Source of the DNA: Opitutaceae bacterium
Lineage (GTDB): Bacteria > Verrucomicrobiota > Verrucomicrobiia > Opitutales > Opitutaceae
Direction: 5' to 3'
Assembly (NCBI GenBank): GCA_016715765.1
Contig: JADJZJ010000010.1
Span: 57,251 to 121,250 of the forward strand
DNA length: 64,000 bases
Below, piece after piece: positions 54,607 to 63,820 of the stretch. The notes under the pieces are model-generated. The model was not told the DNA's origin, made no database searches, and saw nothing but the letters and a program-made list of their open reading frames with translations. The number at the start of each line of letters is the position of its first letter. Position 1 is the stretch's first letter. The translations under genes and the position numbers were made by a program.

Positions 54607-55971
54607 ATGAATCCGGAGAAAATCACCATCGTCGTACTGGACCGCAATGCGGCCGACCTCGCCGCGCTGACCGAATCACTGAAGGCGGGAGGCTATCGCG
54701 TGCTGCCGGCCTCATCTGTCGCCCAGGTTGAAAACTACGCCCGCAAGGAACCGGTCAATCTCGTGGTGAAGGGCTTTGAAGCGGGGCGGGTGGATGCGAT
54801 TGCGCTGATGCGGAAGGTGCGGGCCATTTCCCGCGACACCGAGTTCGTGCTCTGCGGCCAGGGCGGCACCATTGCCATCGCGGTGGACGCGGTGCACCAG
54901 GGGGCCTTCGATTACCTCGTAAAGCCGGTCGAGCCTGCGGCCCTCCGCAGCGTGGTGTTGAAGGCGCTGGAGCGCCAGGCCCTGGTCGCGGAGGATCCCA
55001 AGCTGCGCCAAAGCCTCCGGCGCCGGGCCGACCCGGACGTCTTCGTCGGGACCAGCGCCGCCATGCGGCAGGTCGCCGACACGCTCGCCGAGGTGGCCAC
55101 CACGGACGTGCCCATTCTCGTCACGGGTGAAAGCGGCACCGGCAAGGAACTCGTCGCCCGCGCCCTCCACGAACGCAGCAACCGCCACGCCGGCCCCTTC
55201 ATCGCCATCAACTGCGCCGGATTGCCGGACTCGCTCATCGAGTCGGAGCTCTTCGGCCATGTGCGCGGCGCCTTCACCAACGCGATCAACGACCGGCCCG
55301 GCGCGTTCAAGCTGGCGCAGAACGGGACCCTCTTCCTCGATGAAATCGGCGACCTCGCGCCCAAGGGCCAGGGCGACCTGCTGCGCGTGCTCGAGGACGG
55401 CGTCTACCGGCCCGTGGGCAGCCCGGAAACCGTGCGGGCCAATGTCCGCATCGTGGCCGCCAGCAACCGCGACCTCGCGCGCCTGGCCAACGAGGGACGC
55501 TTCCGTTCCGACCTGCTCTACCGCCTCAACATCGTGGAGCTGTTTCTCCCGCCCCTGCGCGCCCGCGTGGAGGACATCCCGGCCCTGATCGAATCCTTCA
55601 ACCGCCATTTCTGCGCCCGCCACAACCGGCGGCCCAAGACCTTCACCCCGGAATTCATCGCGCAGGTCACCCGTCATCCCTGGCCCGGCAACATCCGTCA
55701 GCTGCGCAACCTGATCGAGCGCCTCATCGTCACCGTGCGCGCCTCGGCCATCGGCATCGAGCATGCGCCTCCGCTGCCCGACCCCGCGGTTGTGCCGGCC
55801 GACGATCCGCTGCTGGTCGTACCGCGGGGGACGACCCTCGCCGAGGTCGAGGCCCGCATGATCCGTCAGACCCTGGAGAAGGTCACCTCCCAGCGCAGCG
55901 AAGCCGCCCGCCTCCTCGGCCTCAGCCGCCGCGCCCTGCATTACAAATTGAAGGCGCTGAAATTGGAGTGA
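54607..55971 (+). CDS. NtrC-family sigma-54 activator with pseudo-receiver and GAFTNA loop
   Basis: 454 residues. The receiver domain (1-120) has Lys55 (LVVKGFEAG) where the phosphorylated Asp should be, and keeps Lys106 in FDYLVKP. The AAA+ domain has Walker A GESGTGK (174-180), Walker B LFLDE (242-246) and the sensor regions NGTLFL and RLNIVELFLPPLR. The sigma-54 contact loop reads GAFTNA (221-226) with Asn225 for Gly. The C-terminus is a Fis-type HTH (SEAARLLGLSRRALHYKLK). It probably activates sigma-54 promoters without classical phosphorylation. It is divergent from the genes upstream of sulP. Confidence 0.93.
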   Translation: MNPEKITIVVLDRNAADLAALTESLKAGGYRVLPASSVAQVENYARKEPVNLVVKGFEAGRVDAIALMRKVRAISRDTEFVLCGQGGTIAIAVDAVHQGAFDYLVKPVEPAALRSVVLKALERQALVAEDPKLRQSLRRRADPDVFVGTSAAMRQVADTLAEVATTDVPILVTGESGTGKELVARALHERSNRHAGPFIAINCAGLPDSLIESELFGHVRGAFTNAINDRPGAFKLAQNGTLFLDEIGDLAPKGQGDLLRVLEDGVYRPVGSPETVRANVRIVAASNRDLARLANEGRFRSDLLYRLNIVELFLPPLRARVEDIPALIESFNRHFCARHNRRPKTFTPEFIAQVTRHPWPGNIRQLRNLIERLIVTVRASAIGIEHAPPLPDPAVVPADDPLLVVPRGTTLAEVEARMIRQTLEKVTSQRSEAARLLGLSRRALHYKLKALKLE

Positions 55972-55978
55972 AACCGGT

Positions 55979-56157
55979 TTTTAACCACGGATTTCACGGA
56001 TGGCACGGATCGAAACTCAAACTCCATCTCCGGTTAACAAACGCAAGGCGCAGCGAACGGCACGTGGTCGGCGGTGACAATTTGTCCGCCCTGGCCTCTT
56101 TGCGTTCTCTGCGTTCTTTGCGGTTAAATCGGTTATCCGTGAATTGCGTGGTTAAAA
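55979..56157. repeat. Intergenic inverted repeat (ACCACGGAT family) with nested inner arms
   Basis: TTAACCACGGATTTCACGGA faces TCCGTGAATTGCGTGGTTAA. The inner stretch CTTTGCGTTCTCTGCGTTCT is of the AACACAAAG type. It lies between the convergent activator and ruvC genes; no gene was seen. Confidence 0.75.
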
Positions 56158-56166
56158 CTCCGCCCC

Positions 56167-56745
56167 CTACTCCCGCCACGTGAACGCATGGCACAGGGCC
56201 ACGCCGGCGGCGTCGGCCTCGTCGAGCGCGAGCGTGCGGCCGTGGCCGAGGAGGGACATGACCGTGCGGGCCATCTGCTCCTTGCTGGCCCGGCCGGCGC
56301 CGACCACCGCCTGCTTCACGCGCAGCGGGGCGTATTCGTAGACCGGCAGGTTGTGCAGGGCCGCGGCCGAGATCGCCGCGCCGCGGGCCGCGCCGAGGAT
56401 CTGCGCGGTCTGGAAATTCTGCACGTAGATCGTCTGCTCCAGCGCCACGTGCCGCACGGTGAAATCCTTCAGGAACGCCGTCACGGCGCGGTGGATTTCG
56501 CCGAGCGCGTGCGCCATCGGGAGCTTGGACGCGACCGTCACGGTCTGGCAGCGCAGCAGCACCGGCTGGCGGCCGCGGGCAAATTCGATCAACGCGAGAC
56601 CGGTGCCGCGCAGCGACGGATCGATGCCCAGCACCTGGCCCTCGAACGGCACGCGCATCGCCGCCACGGGCGACGCCTGGGCGGCGGGCACGGACTTGCC
56701 CGCCAGTTTCGCCGCCCACATCTGCCTGACATTCATCCGCGCCAT
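56167..56745 (-). CDS. ruvC: Holliday junction endodeoxyribonuclease RuvC
   Basis: 192 residues. The four acidic catalytic residues can be placed: Asp in LGIDPSLRGTGLAL, Glu in HVALEQTIYVQNFQTA, and the Asp pair in LDEADAAGVALCHA. RVKQAVVGAGRASKEQM is the DNA-binding stretch. It resolves Holliday junctions with RuvAB, which are not in this window. About 20 residues longer at the N-terminus than short RuvC proteins. Confidence 0.93.
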   Translation of the reverse strand: MARMNVRQMWAAKLAGKSVPAAQASPVAAMRVPFEGQVLGIDPSLRGTGLALIEFARGRQPVLLRCQTVTVASKLPMAHALGEIHRAVTAFLKDFTVRHVALEQTIYVQNFQTAQILGAARGAAISAAALHNLPVYEYAPLRVKQAVVGAGRASKEQMARTVMSLLGHGRTLALDEADAAGVALCHAFTWRE

Positions 56746-56862
56746 GATCGTGAAAACCGATACACGTTGCCGCCCAAAGCAGAAGCCGAATGTGTGCCGC
56801 CGGTCCGCTTGCGGCTTGTTTAGTGGCCCGCATCCCGGTCAGAATGCACCTTTGCCGCGCCT

Positions 56863-58689
56863 GTGATGAAACCGCCCGAAACCAAGCCCGCCGCCAAGTC
56901 CCAACCGGACGCCACCGCGTCCCGCGACTCCCGCTGGCTGCGCTGGCGCGCGCAGCTCAACGGATTGCATTTCCGCGACGTATGGTGGCAGTTCCTCAAC
57001 CAGTGGGAGGCGCACCGCTGGCTCCGGCGCTCGGCCTACGGCCTGCTGGCGGCCGCCGTCCTCGCGGCGGGCCTGTGGCTCTGGGCCTACCCGGCGTGGA
57101 TCCGGCGCAATGCCATCAAGATGTCGCGCGAGTGGATCGCGGCCGGCAATCTGCTGCAGGCGGCGGAGATGGTGCAGAAGGCGATGTCCCTGATGCCCGA
57201 CGAACCCGAGCCCTGGCAGCTCGCCGCCGAATTGTGCCGGCTGAGCGGCCTGAAGCTGCAGGCCGTCGGCTACGCCTCGCGCGCCGCCAGGCTGGCCCCG
57301 GACAACCCGGACCTGACCCTCGGCTGGGCGGCCGAGGCCCTGCGGGCCAATCTGCCGGAGGAGGCGGACAAGGCGCTGGATAAACTGCCCCCCGAGGTGT
57401 TCATGCATTCGCCCGTCGCCCTGCGCCTGCGCGGGGAACTGGCCCGGAGACAACTCCGCCTGAGCGTGGCGCGGGGTTGCTTCGAAACCGCGCTGCGCCT
57501 GGAAGGTCCGCTGGCCATCAACGAAGTGCCGCTGGGCCTCATCCTCATTCGCTCGACCGAGGCCGCCACGCGGCAGCGCGGTCTCGCCCTGCTGACCAAA
57601 TGGACCGGGGACCTGGAATGGGGACCGGCGGCGTTGCGCACGCTGCTCGAGGACGCGGTGGCGGCGGATGACCGCCCCGCCATGCGGCAATGGAGCGAGG
57701 CGCTGCGCACGCATCCGCGCTGCACGGTCGGTGACATGCCCAACTGCCTGTTTGCCCTGGGCAAGGCCGACGAGAGCCGCTACCGCGAGGTGCTGGCCGG
57801 ACTCGAGCGCGACCACGCCGTCACGCCGCAAGCCGCCGCCCAGTTGCTCGGCTGGCTCAACCAGATCGGCCGCCACGCCGATGCGGTCCGCTGGCTCCCC
57901 ACCCTGCCCGCACCCGCCATGCAGCAACCGCCCCTGGCGGTGCTCGCCGCGGAGGCCCTGCGCGTCACCGCCGGTTGGGTGGAATTGGCGGATCGCACCG
58001 GCAGCCAGAACTGGGGCGCGGAATTCGAGTTTCTCCGCTGGGCCTATGCCCGCGAGGCGGCGCTGGCGCTCGGCCAGTCCCAGCGCGCCGGCGAACTCTG
58101 GCTCACCCTGTTCAACCACACGCGCCTGAACTCGGTGCACGGCCTTTTCGTCGCCGCGAACCTGTACAGCTGGGGACGCACGGCGGAGGCCGAGCGGATC
58201 TGGTGGCAGGTTTCGGAGAACGGCGGCAAGACCGCCACCGACTCGCTGGCCGCCCTCGCCCGGCATTACCAGTTGCAGCGTGACGCCGAGGGCCAGTACC
58301 GCACCTTCCGCCAGCTGCATTTCCTGAAGCCGGAGGATGCGGCCATCGGCAACAACTACGCCTTTTTTGCGCTGCTGACCGGACGCGACCAGCGGATTGC
58401 CGACGAAATCACCCGTGCGAACCTGGCGGCGGCGCCGGCCAACGAAGCCTATGTCGCGACCCGGACTTTTGCCATCCTGCGTCATGGCCGGGCCGCCGAT
58501 GCGCTGGCCCTCATCGCCCCCCTCGGCGCGCAGTCCGGCCGTTCCCCGACGATCGCCTTTGCCTACGGCCTCGCGCTGGCGGAAAACCGCCGCAGGGACG
58601 AAGCCCGTCCGCTCCTGAATGGGCTGCCGCCGGAATCTCTCACGTTACGCGAGGTGGAATTGATCAAGTCCGCGCTCAAAGAACCGTAA
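56863..58689 (+). CDS. Membrane-anchored tetratricopeptide-repeat protein
   Basis: 608 residues. A charged N-terminus is followed by one membrane helix at about 59-78 (YGLLAAAVLAAGLWLWAYPAW), then helical repeats to the end (LLQAAEMVQKAMSLMPDEPEPW; RLAPDNPDLTLGWAAEALRA; GNNYAFFALL with following helices), i.e. about ten TPR-like units. The C-terminal domain should be periplasmic. It is divergent from ruvC. A scaffold in envelope assembly is possible but not shown. Confidence 0.82.
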   Translation: MMKPPETKPAAKSQPDATASRDSRWLRWRAQLNGLHFRDVWWQFLNQWEAHRWLRRSAYGLLAAAVLAAGLWLWAYPAWIRRNAIKMSREWIAAGNLLQAAEMVQKAMSLMPDEPEPWQLAAELCRLSGLKLQAVGYASRAARLAPDNPDLTLGWAAEALRANLPEEADKALDKLPPEVFMHSPVALRLRGELARRQLRLSVARGCFETALRLEGPLAINEVPLGLILIRSTEAATRQRGLALLTKWTGDLEWGPAALRTLLEDAVAADDRPAMRQWSEALRTHPRCTVGDMPNCLFALGKADESRYREVLAGLERDHAVTPQAAAQLLGWLNQIGRHADAVRWLPTLPAPAMQQPPLAVLAAEALRVTAGWVELADRTGSQNWGAEFEFLRWAYAREAALALGQSQRAGELWLTLFNHTRLNSVHGLFVAANLYSWGRTAEAERIWWQVSENGGKTATDSLAALARHYQLQRDAEGQYRTFRQLHFLKPEDAAIGNNYAFFALLTGRDQRIADEITRANLAAAPANEAYVATRTFAILRHGRAADALALIAPLGAQSGRSPTIAFAYGLALAENRRRDEARPLLNGLPPESLTLREVELIKSALKEP

Positions 58690-58709
58690 GCGCAAATAGC
58701 GCGCCGCCA

Positions 58710-58852
58710 TCTCCCCGGGCCGATGGCCCCACGCCATTCCCTCGGGCTGAAAGCCCAGCGTCATTTCACCGGGCTGAAAGCCCACCGCCATAACAGCCTG
58801 GGGCAACGCCCCAGGTATGTGATCACCCCAATGCAATGAGGGCTGAAAGCCC
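58710..58852. repeat. Tandem GGGCTGAAAGCCC palindromes
   Basis: Four short palindromes of related wording follow each other: GGGCCGATGGCCC, GGGCTGAAAGCCC twice at about 20-nt intervals, GGGGCAACGCCCC and again GGGCTGAAAGCCC. They lie between the convergent TPR and PEP-CTERM genes. Confidence 0.8.
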
Positions 58853-58905
58853 GATCCATCGTCCGGACCTTCAGCCTGCGTTGTTCAGAAGATATTTTGA
58901 AACCC

Positions 58906-59790
58906 CTAAACGCCAACCGGCGCCCGGCGGCGATACCACCGCCGCCAGCCGAATAACCCGACGGCCAAGGCCAGCGGCATCCAGGCCCCGACCTCCGGGA
59001 TCGGCGTGCCGTCAATCGTGGCGACCGCACCCACCTGATACACCAGCAGACCGCTGGGATTGCGCGCCGTCGACGACGACGTGCCCGTGATGCTGTTCGT
59101 ATTGGTCACGAGCACGTAGATGTAGTTCGTGCCGATCACAAAGTTCGCGTTGTCCGCGCCGTTGGCGTTCGTGAAATTCTGCAGATAAAGGGCCGAGGTG
59201 TTGTTCCACGCATTGGTCGCCGAACCGGCCAGGGTGCTCCGGTTGGTCCTGATGCTGCCGTCGGAATTTAGGGTCGGATTGACGTAAACCGAATAGCGGT
59301 CGTCGGCGGCGATGGTCAGCGAAATCGAAACATCATTGTTCACTGAGCCGGTTCCGGTACCCACGATGTTAAAGGCCATCCGATAAAGAAAGGTGGCGCT
59401 GTTGTCGCCCGAGGTGCCGTTGCCGGGAAGGTAGTCTCCGCCGACATTGGTGGTGCCGCCGGTGGCCGCCGTGCTGGCCCCGGGCGCCGTGATCCACTGG
59501 GCGCTGGCGGTGTTCTGCACCCAACCCGCATCAATGTAGGAGCCGCTGACCACATACGCGGCGCCGGAATAGGTGCTCGTGCCGTTATAATTGGTGCCGC
59601 CCACCTTCGCATAGGTCACCGTCCAATTGGCATCGGTCAGCCCTCCGGTTTGCAGCCCGCCGGTGCTGTTCATGCCGGTGTAATAGAGTCCGGAGATGTC
59701 CGTGGCCGAACCGGCACGCAGGCTGGAGCCCCCCCATAACCAAAGGGAGGCCAATGCTGCGATGAGCATGCTTTGCCTGATCTGTCTCAT
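58906..59790 (-). CDS. Secreted protein with PEP-CTERM-like sorting signal
   Basis: 294 residues. The signal peptide is LIAALASLWLWGGSSLRAGS. The body is rich in Thr, Asn, Ser and Gly with alternating hydrophobics, as in beta-rich exported proteins. The tail IPEVGAWMPLALAVGLFGWR followed by Arg-rich RWYRRR is a PEP-CTERM-type sorting signal. No exosortase is in the window. The gene is preceded by an AT-rich leader. Function of the mature protein is unknown. Confidence 0.85.
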   Translation of the reverse strand: MRQIRQSMLIAALASLWLWGGSSLRAGSATDISGLYYTGMNSTGGLQTGGLTDANWTVTYAKVGGTNYNGTSTYSGAAYVVSGSYIDAGWVQNTASAQWITAPGASTAATGGTTNVGGDYLPGNGTSGDNSATFLYRMAFNIVGTGTGSVNNDVSISLTIAADDRYSVYVNPTLNSDGSIRTNRSTLAGSATNAWNNTSALYLQNFTNANGADNANFVIGTNYIYVLVTNTNSITGTSSSTARNPSGLLVYQVGAVATIDGTPIPEVGAWMPLALAVGLFGWRRWYRRRAPVGV

Positions 59791-59919
59791 GATATAAACA
59801 TTAGGGTGATTTACCTAGATTTCAACTCCGGCTTGGAGTGACCTCGATTCATTACACATGCAATTATAATGCATTAATAATCCAACTTGGTGTCCGCCCT
59901 GTCGTGCCGGGATGCGCCG
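59791..59919 (-). promoter_or_regulatory. AT-rich upstream region of the PEP-CTERM gene
   Basis: The minus strand contains ATTATAAT near 59863-59870, a good -10-like box about 75 nt before the start. A matching -35 box is weak. The composition is clearly below that of the neighbouring coding DNA. Confidence 0.4.
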
Positions 59920-60654
59920 TCAGGAAAACAGCATCTTGATGCCCGCGACACCAGCCAGGGCTAAGGCAATGTTCTCAAACAACTTCTGATTGATCTTCTT
60001 CAGGATATACTTGCCAAGAAAGGCGCCGATCACGACCGCCGGGGCCAGCCAGAGATTGAGCGTGAAACTGGAGGAATTGATCAGGCCGAGATTCAGCATG
60101 AACGGCACCTTGAACAGATTCATGAGCATGAAATACACGGCCCCCGTCCCCACATATTCCAACTTCGGCAGGCGCATCGCGAGGAGATAGATCGCCATGA
60201 GCGGACCGGCGGCGTTGGCCACCAGGGTCGTGAATCCCGCCAGCACCCCGATGGTCGGGGCAAACCAGGCGCCATGTTCGGCCAGTTCCCCGCTGCGGCG
60301 CTGACGCCACAGATGCACTGCGAGGAGCACGAGGATGATGGCGCCGATCAGGACCTGGGCCTGCCAGTCGTTGATGCGACCCAGGGCAAAATACCCCGCG
60401 ACCACACCGACCGCGGTCCACGGGAAAAGCTTCCAAAGAAAGCGCCACTGCGCGTGCTGCCGGTAGGAAAGCACCGCCACCACGTCGGCCAATACGAGCA
60501 TCGGCAGCACGACCCCGCTCGCCTCGCGGGCCGGCAGGAGGTTCGCGAAGATCACGACCGCGAGCATGCCGAGTCCCCCGAGGCCGGTCTTCGCGAGGCC
60601 GATGGAGAGCGCCCCGAGGATCGCCAGTGCCCATTGCCAGTGGTCGAAGTTCAT
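59920..60654 (-). CDS. TauE/SafE-family membrane transporter
   Basis: 244 residues from the ATG at 60654, which overlaps the recF stop as ATGA. About eight membrane helices, with the two family repeats GLAKTGLGGLGMLAVVIFA and GVLAGFTTLVANAAGPLMAIYLL. Members export sulfite, sulfoacetate or other small anions; the substrate here is unknown. Coupling to recF is probably only transcriptional. Confidence 0.87.
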   Translation of the reverse strand: MNFDHWQWALAILGALSIGLAKTGLGGLGMLAVVIFANLLPAREASGVVLPMLVLADVVAVLSYRQHAQWRFLWKLFPWTAVGVVAGYFALGRINDWQAQVLIGAIILVLLAVHLWRQRRSGELAEHGAWFAPTIGVLAGFTTLVANAAGPLMAIYLLAMRLPKLEYVGTGAVYFMLMNLFKVPFMLNLGLINSSSFTLNLWLAPAVVIGAFLGKYILKKINQKLFENIALALAGVAGIKMLFS

Positions 60655-61733
60655 GCGACGGGCCTCTCCTCGAACCGGCCGGCCTTCACCGCAAAAATCT
60701 GCCACGTGCCCAGCTCGGCCTCCGGCGCCGTGGTGCCGGTCGCGATCACCTGCGAATCCGGATCAATCGACGCCCAGAAGCGCCGGCGTCGCGCCGGATC
60801 GAGCTCGCCGAGCACATCGTCCGCCAGCAGCACCGGCCGCACGCGGCACTGCGCGTGGAACCATTCCGCCTGCGCCAGCCGCAGGGCGAGCACGAGCGAG
60901 CGCTGCTGGCCCTCGGAGGCAAAGTCCCGCGCCGGCTCCCCGCTGATGGTGAACTCGAGCTCGTCGCGGTGCGGACCGGCCAGCGTGGTGCGGAGCTGGG
61001 CATCCCGGGAACGGCCCGCCACCAGCTTGGCCCGGAGCGCTTCCGCCGACGGCTCGGCAAAATTGGGCCGGTAAACCACCGCCGCGGGTTCCGAGGCGCC
61101 GGAAATCCGGGTGTAATGCGCCGCCAGCAGGGTCGCGATTGCCGCAATGCCCGCGGTCCGCCGGGCGATCAGCTCCGCCCCGGCCGGCGCGAGGCTGTGC
61201 TCGAAGGCCTCCAGTTCATCCGCGGCCGCGCCGACCTTCAGCAGGCTGTTCCGCTCGGCCAGCGCCCGGTGATAGGTCTGCAGGGCGCGCAGGTAGGGAG
61301 CGTCCATCGCCGCCAGCGCCAGGTCGAGCCAGCGCCGGCGGACCGCGGGCGCGCCCCGCACGAGGAGCAGATCCTGCGAGGTGAATACCACCGTAAGAAA
61401 CCGCCCGAGGTAATCCGCGATTTTGGCGATCTTCTCCCCGTCACACCACAGCTCGCGGCCGTCGGGCCGCAGCGTGATGGTCAGCCGCGTCTGCCCGAAT
61501 TTCTCATGCTCCACCTCACAAGCGATGGCGGCCTCGGCCTGGCCATGCGCGGGCAGCAGCTTGGCGTCGGTGGTGCGGAACGAGCGCAGCGCCGTGATGA
61601 ACCCCGCCGCCTCGAGCAGGTTGGTTTTCCCCTGCCCGTTCGCCCCGAGCAGAAATTGCTGCCGGCCGCGCAACGCCAGCTCCGCCAACGGTATGTTGCG
61701 GAAATGCTGGAGCGTGAGCTGGCGGAGGAGCAT
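60651..61733 (-). CDS. recF: DNA replication and repair protein RecF
   Basis: 360 residues from the ATG at 61733 (MLLRQLTLQHFRNI). Walker A is GANGQGKTNLLEA, the ABC signature is FASEGQQRSLVLALRLAQ, and Walker B is RPVLLADDVLGELD. It loads RecA at gapped DNA with RecOR. dnaN and gyrB, its usual neighbours, are not in the window. Confidence 0.94.
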   Translation of the reverse strand: MLLRQLTLQHFRNIPLAELALRGRQQFLLGANGQGKTNLLEAAGFITALRSFRTTDAKLLPAHGQAEAAIACEVEHEKFGQTRLTITLRPDGRELWCDGEKIAKIADYLGRFLTVVFTSQDLLLVRGAPAVRRRWLDLALAAMDAPYLRALQTYHRALAERNSLLKVGAAADELEAFEHSLAPAGAELIARRTAGIAAIATLLAAHYTRISGASEPAAVVYRPNFAEPSAEALRAKLVAGRSRDAQLRTTLAGPHRDELEFTISGEPARDFASEGQQRSLVLALRLAQAEWFHAQCRVRPVLLADDVLGELDPARRRRFWASIDPDSQVIATGTTAPEAELGTWQIFAVKAGRFEERPVA

Positions 61734-61745
61734 GGCGGGAAAAAG

Positions 61746-61857
61746 GAAAGTAGTGAGTAGCGGGTAGCGGGTAGCGAGCATGTTTCGGAAATCTTCGCCA
61801 CCGGCAGGCAGCTGGACTTTCTACTCGCTACCCGCTACCCACTACCCGCTACTTTCC
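61746..61857. repeat. Intergenic inverted repeat (TAGCGAGTAG family)
   Basis: GAAAGTAGTGAGTAGCGGGT with further TAGCGGGTAGCGAG faces CTACTCGCTACCCGCTACCC ending in CTACTTTC. It is the same family as 26985-27131 and fills the space between divergent recF and gmhA-like genes. Confidence 0.8.
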
Positions 61858-61862
61858 CTCCC

Positions 61863-62420
61863 ATGACTTTCGAAGCCTCCCTCTCCGAATCCGTCCGCAC
61901 CCTGCAGGCCCTGGCGTCGATCCGACCCGCCATCGACGAGGCCGGCCGGCTCATCACCGAGACCCTGCGGCACGACAAGAAGCTGCTCATCTGCGGCAAC
62001 GGCGGCAGCGCGGCCGAGGCCGGGCATTTTTCCACCGAACTCGTCGGCCGTTACCAGAAAAACCGCTCCTCGCTCCCGGCCATCGCCCTGTCTGCCGACG
62101 GCTCGCTGCTCACCTGCATTGGCAACGACTACGGCTACGACCAGGTCTTTTCGCGCCAGATCTCCGGCCTTGCCCATCCCGGCGACCTCGTCGTCGTGCT
62201 CACGTCCAGCGGCAACTCGGCCAACATCATCGCCGCGCTCAACGAGGCGAACAAGCAGGGCCTGAAGAGCATCGCCTTCCTTGGCCGCGGCGGCGGCAAG
62301 GCCAGGGGCCTCGCCACCTGCGAACTGATCATCCCCAGCCACAGTGGCGCCGCCTGCCAGGAAGCGCACCTCTTCCTCATCCATCATTTTTGCGAGCTGA
62401 TCGACGCCGCGTTCGCCTGA
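61863..62420 (+). CDS. gmhA: Sedoheptulose-7-phosphate isomerase (GmhA-like SIS protein)
   Basis: 185 residues, one SIS domain. KKLLICGNGGSAAEAGHFSTELVGRY is the phosphate-binding loop, and LTSSGNSANIIAALNEA and SHSGAACQEAHLFLIHHFCELID complete the family pattern, including the metal His and Glu region. It would start heptose synthesis for lipopolysaccharide. Other SIS proteins are similar, so the symbol is likely, not certain. Confidence 0.88.
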   Translation: MTFEASLSESVRTLQALASIRPAIDEAGRLITETLRHDKKLLICGNGGSAAEAGHFSTELVGRYQKNRSSLPAIALSADGSLLTCIGNDYGYDQVFSRQISGLAHPGDLVVVLTSSGNSANIIAALNEANKQGLKSIAFLGRGGGKARGLATCELIIPSHSGAACQEAHLFLIHHFCELIDAAFA

Positions 62421-62422
62421 CG

Positions 62423-62630
62423 ATTTAACGGCATAGAACGCGGAGAACGCACCGCTCCCAATCCAAACCGGGTTAACCACTGATGCGCACTTATATTTGG
62501 GAATTTAGGGAATAATGCCGGGCTGAGGTTGGTTTGGAAACATACCGCAGGTTCCGGGTTTATTCCCGCCATTCCCTTCCATGAGTGTGCATCAGTGGTT
62601 CCCCGGTTTGGTTCTTTGCGGTTAAATTCC
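62423..62630. repeat. Nested intergenic inverted repeats (AACCACTGATGCGCAC family)
   Basis: GGTTAACCACTGATGCGCAC faces GAGTGTGCATCAGTGGTTCC. Inside, GGGAATTTAGGGAATAATGC faces TTTATTCCCGCCATTCCC. Outside, GATTTAACGGCATAGAACGC faces GGTTCTTTGCGGTTAAAT. No gene was seen in this gap. Confidence 0.78.
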
Positions 62631-62683
62631 GTTCATCTTTGGTACTTGCCGCTGGCCGCGACCTGGATTCGCTAGGCCCTCCC

Positions 62684-63202
62684 ATGAGCAATCCCACCGC
62701 CGCCGAACACGCCGTCCTCAAGACCTCCTACGGAGAGATGACCATCGCCTTCTGGCCTGAGGTCGCCCCCAAGACCGTCGAGAATTTCAAGAAACTCGCC
62801 CGCGAGGGTTTCTACAACGGCACCGCCTTCCACCGCATCATCAAGGGCTTCATGATCCAGGGCGGCTGCCCGAACACGAAGGCCGGCGAGTCCGGCATGC
62901 CCGGCACGGGCGGCCCGGGCTACAAGGTCAAGGCCGAGTTCAACCCCAAGTCGCACGTCCGCGGCGTCATCTCGATGGCCCGCTCGTCGCACCCGGACTC
63001 CGCCGGCTCCCAGTTCTTCATCTGCCACGGCGACGCCAAGTTCCTCGACCGCCAGTACACCGCCTTCGGTGAACTCGTGAAGGGCGACGACGTGCTCGAG
63101 CGCATCGCGACGGTCCCGACCCAGGGCGGCGGCGGCGGCGAGAAGAGCACGCCCATCGACCGCGTCGAGCTCCAGAGCGTGACGATCGTCCCGGCGGCTT
63201 GA
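62684..63202 (+). CDS. Cyclophilin-type peptidyl-prolyl cis-trans isomerase
   Basis: 172 residues from the ATG at 62684 (MSNPTAAEHAVL); the longer frame from 62585 runs through repeats. Cyclophilin motifs are FHRIIKGFMIQGGCP (catalytic Arg), SMARSSHPDSAGSQFFI and the LDRQYTAFGELVKG C-terminal core. There is no signal peptide, so it acts in the cytoplasm. It catalyses proline isomerisation during folding. Confidence 0.93.
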   Translation: MSNPTAAEHAVLKTSYGEMTIAFWPEVAPKTVENFKKLAREGFYNGTAFHRIIKGFMIQGGCPNTKAGESGMPGTGGPGYKVKAEFNPKSHVRGVISMARSSHPDSAGSQFFICHGDAKFLDRQYTAFGELVKGDDVLERIATVPTQGGGGGEKSTPIDRVELQSVTIVPAA

Positions 63203-63227
63203 GCAGAAATTTCCCGTTGGCAAACCA

Positions 63228-63253
63228 GCACCGGCTTCAACCGGTGCTTTTTT
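63228..63253 (+). terminator. Intrinsic terminator of the cyclophilin gene
   Basis: GCACCGGCTTCAACCGGTGC followed by TTTTTTG. The hairpin overlaps the last codons of the convergent minus-strand gene, whose stop is at 63237-63239. Confidence 0.88.
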
Positions 63254-63801
63254 GTGCAAACCTTTCGCGCAGTCTTTCAGCGCGCACGCGCAACGCGGGC
63301 GAAAGGGTCGCTTCCCGCACGCTTTGCAGCAGTGAATTTGCCGCCTCGTGGCGCCCGTCGTTCCAATTCTGCTCCGTCTTGAGGAGGATCTCGTCGTAAT
63401 CGAGTTCTGTCCGTACGGAGTCGAACTCCTTGCTCAGCGCCGGATTGTTCAGGGACTTCGGCGGGAAGGCGTAATATTTCTCCCGGGCGCCGGCATAATC
63501 ATTCGCCGCCAGTGCGACCTGCATTTCCCCCAAAGCAGCCGTGGCTTCAATCTGGATCGCGAGCCAGTTTGCATAGGCCGGACCAACTCGGGCCACCGAC
63601 ATCCGGTGCGACGCCCAGATTCTCCAGCCTGGCCCTGGCTTCCGGCAGGTCGCCGTGTCGCCACGACCAAGCGACGAGTCCGAGGTTGACCAGCAGATTC
63701 CGCGGCATCGCCTGCCGGCCGTCCTCCAGCAGCCGGCGATCGCGCTCGCGGGCCGGGACGATGGACGACACAAATTGCGCCAGCATCCTGTAGGAACTCA
63801 T
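63237..63801 (-). pseudogene. Hypothetical helical protein, one frameshift
   Basis: From the ATG at 63801 the start (MSSYRMLAQFVSSIVPARER) runs for about 67 residues, then the frame is lost at 63591-63600. The rest (AYANWLAIQIEATAALGEMQ ... LRVRAERLRERFAQ) is open in another frame to 63237. Removing one G restores 187 residues. The sequence is helical and TPR-like (ANDYAGAREKYYAFP, WNDGRHEAANSLLQSV). It follows another minus-strand gene by 19 nt. No function is proposed. Confidence 0.65.
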
Positions 63802-63820
63802 GCCATGAGATTCGTGCGGA

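Noticed and set aside
58710..58852. Possible CRISPR array from regularly repeated GGGCTGAAAGCCC
   Set aside because: Units are short palindromes with uneven, repeat-like spacers and no cas genes nearby.
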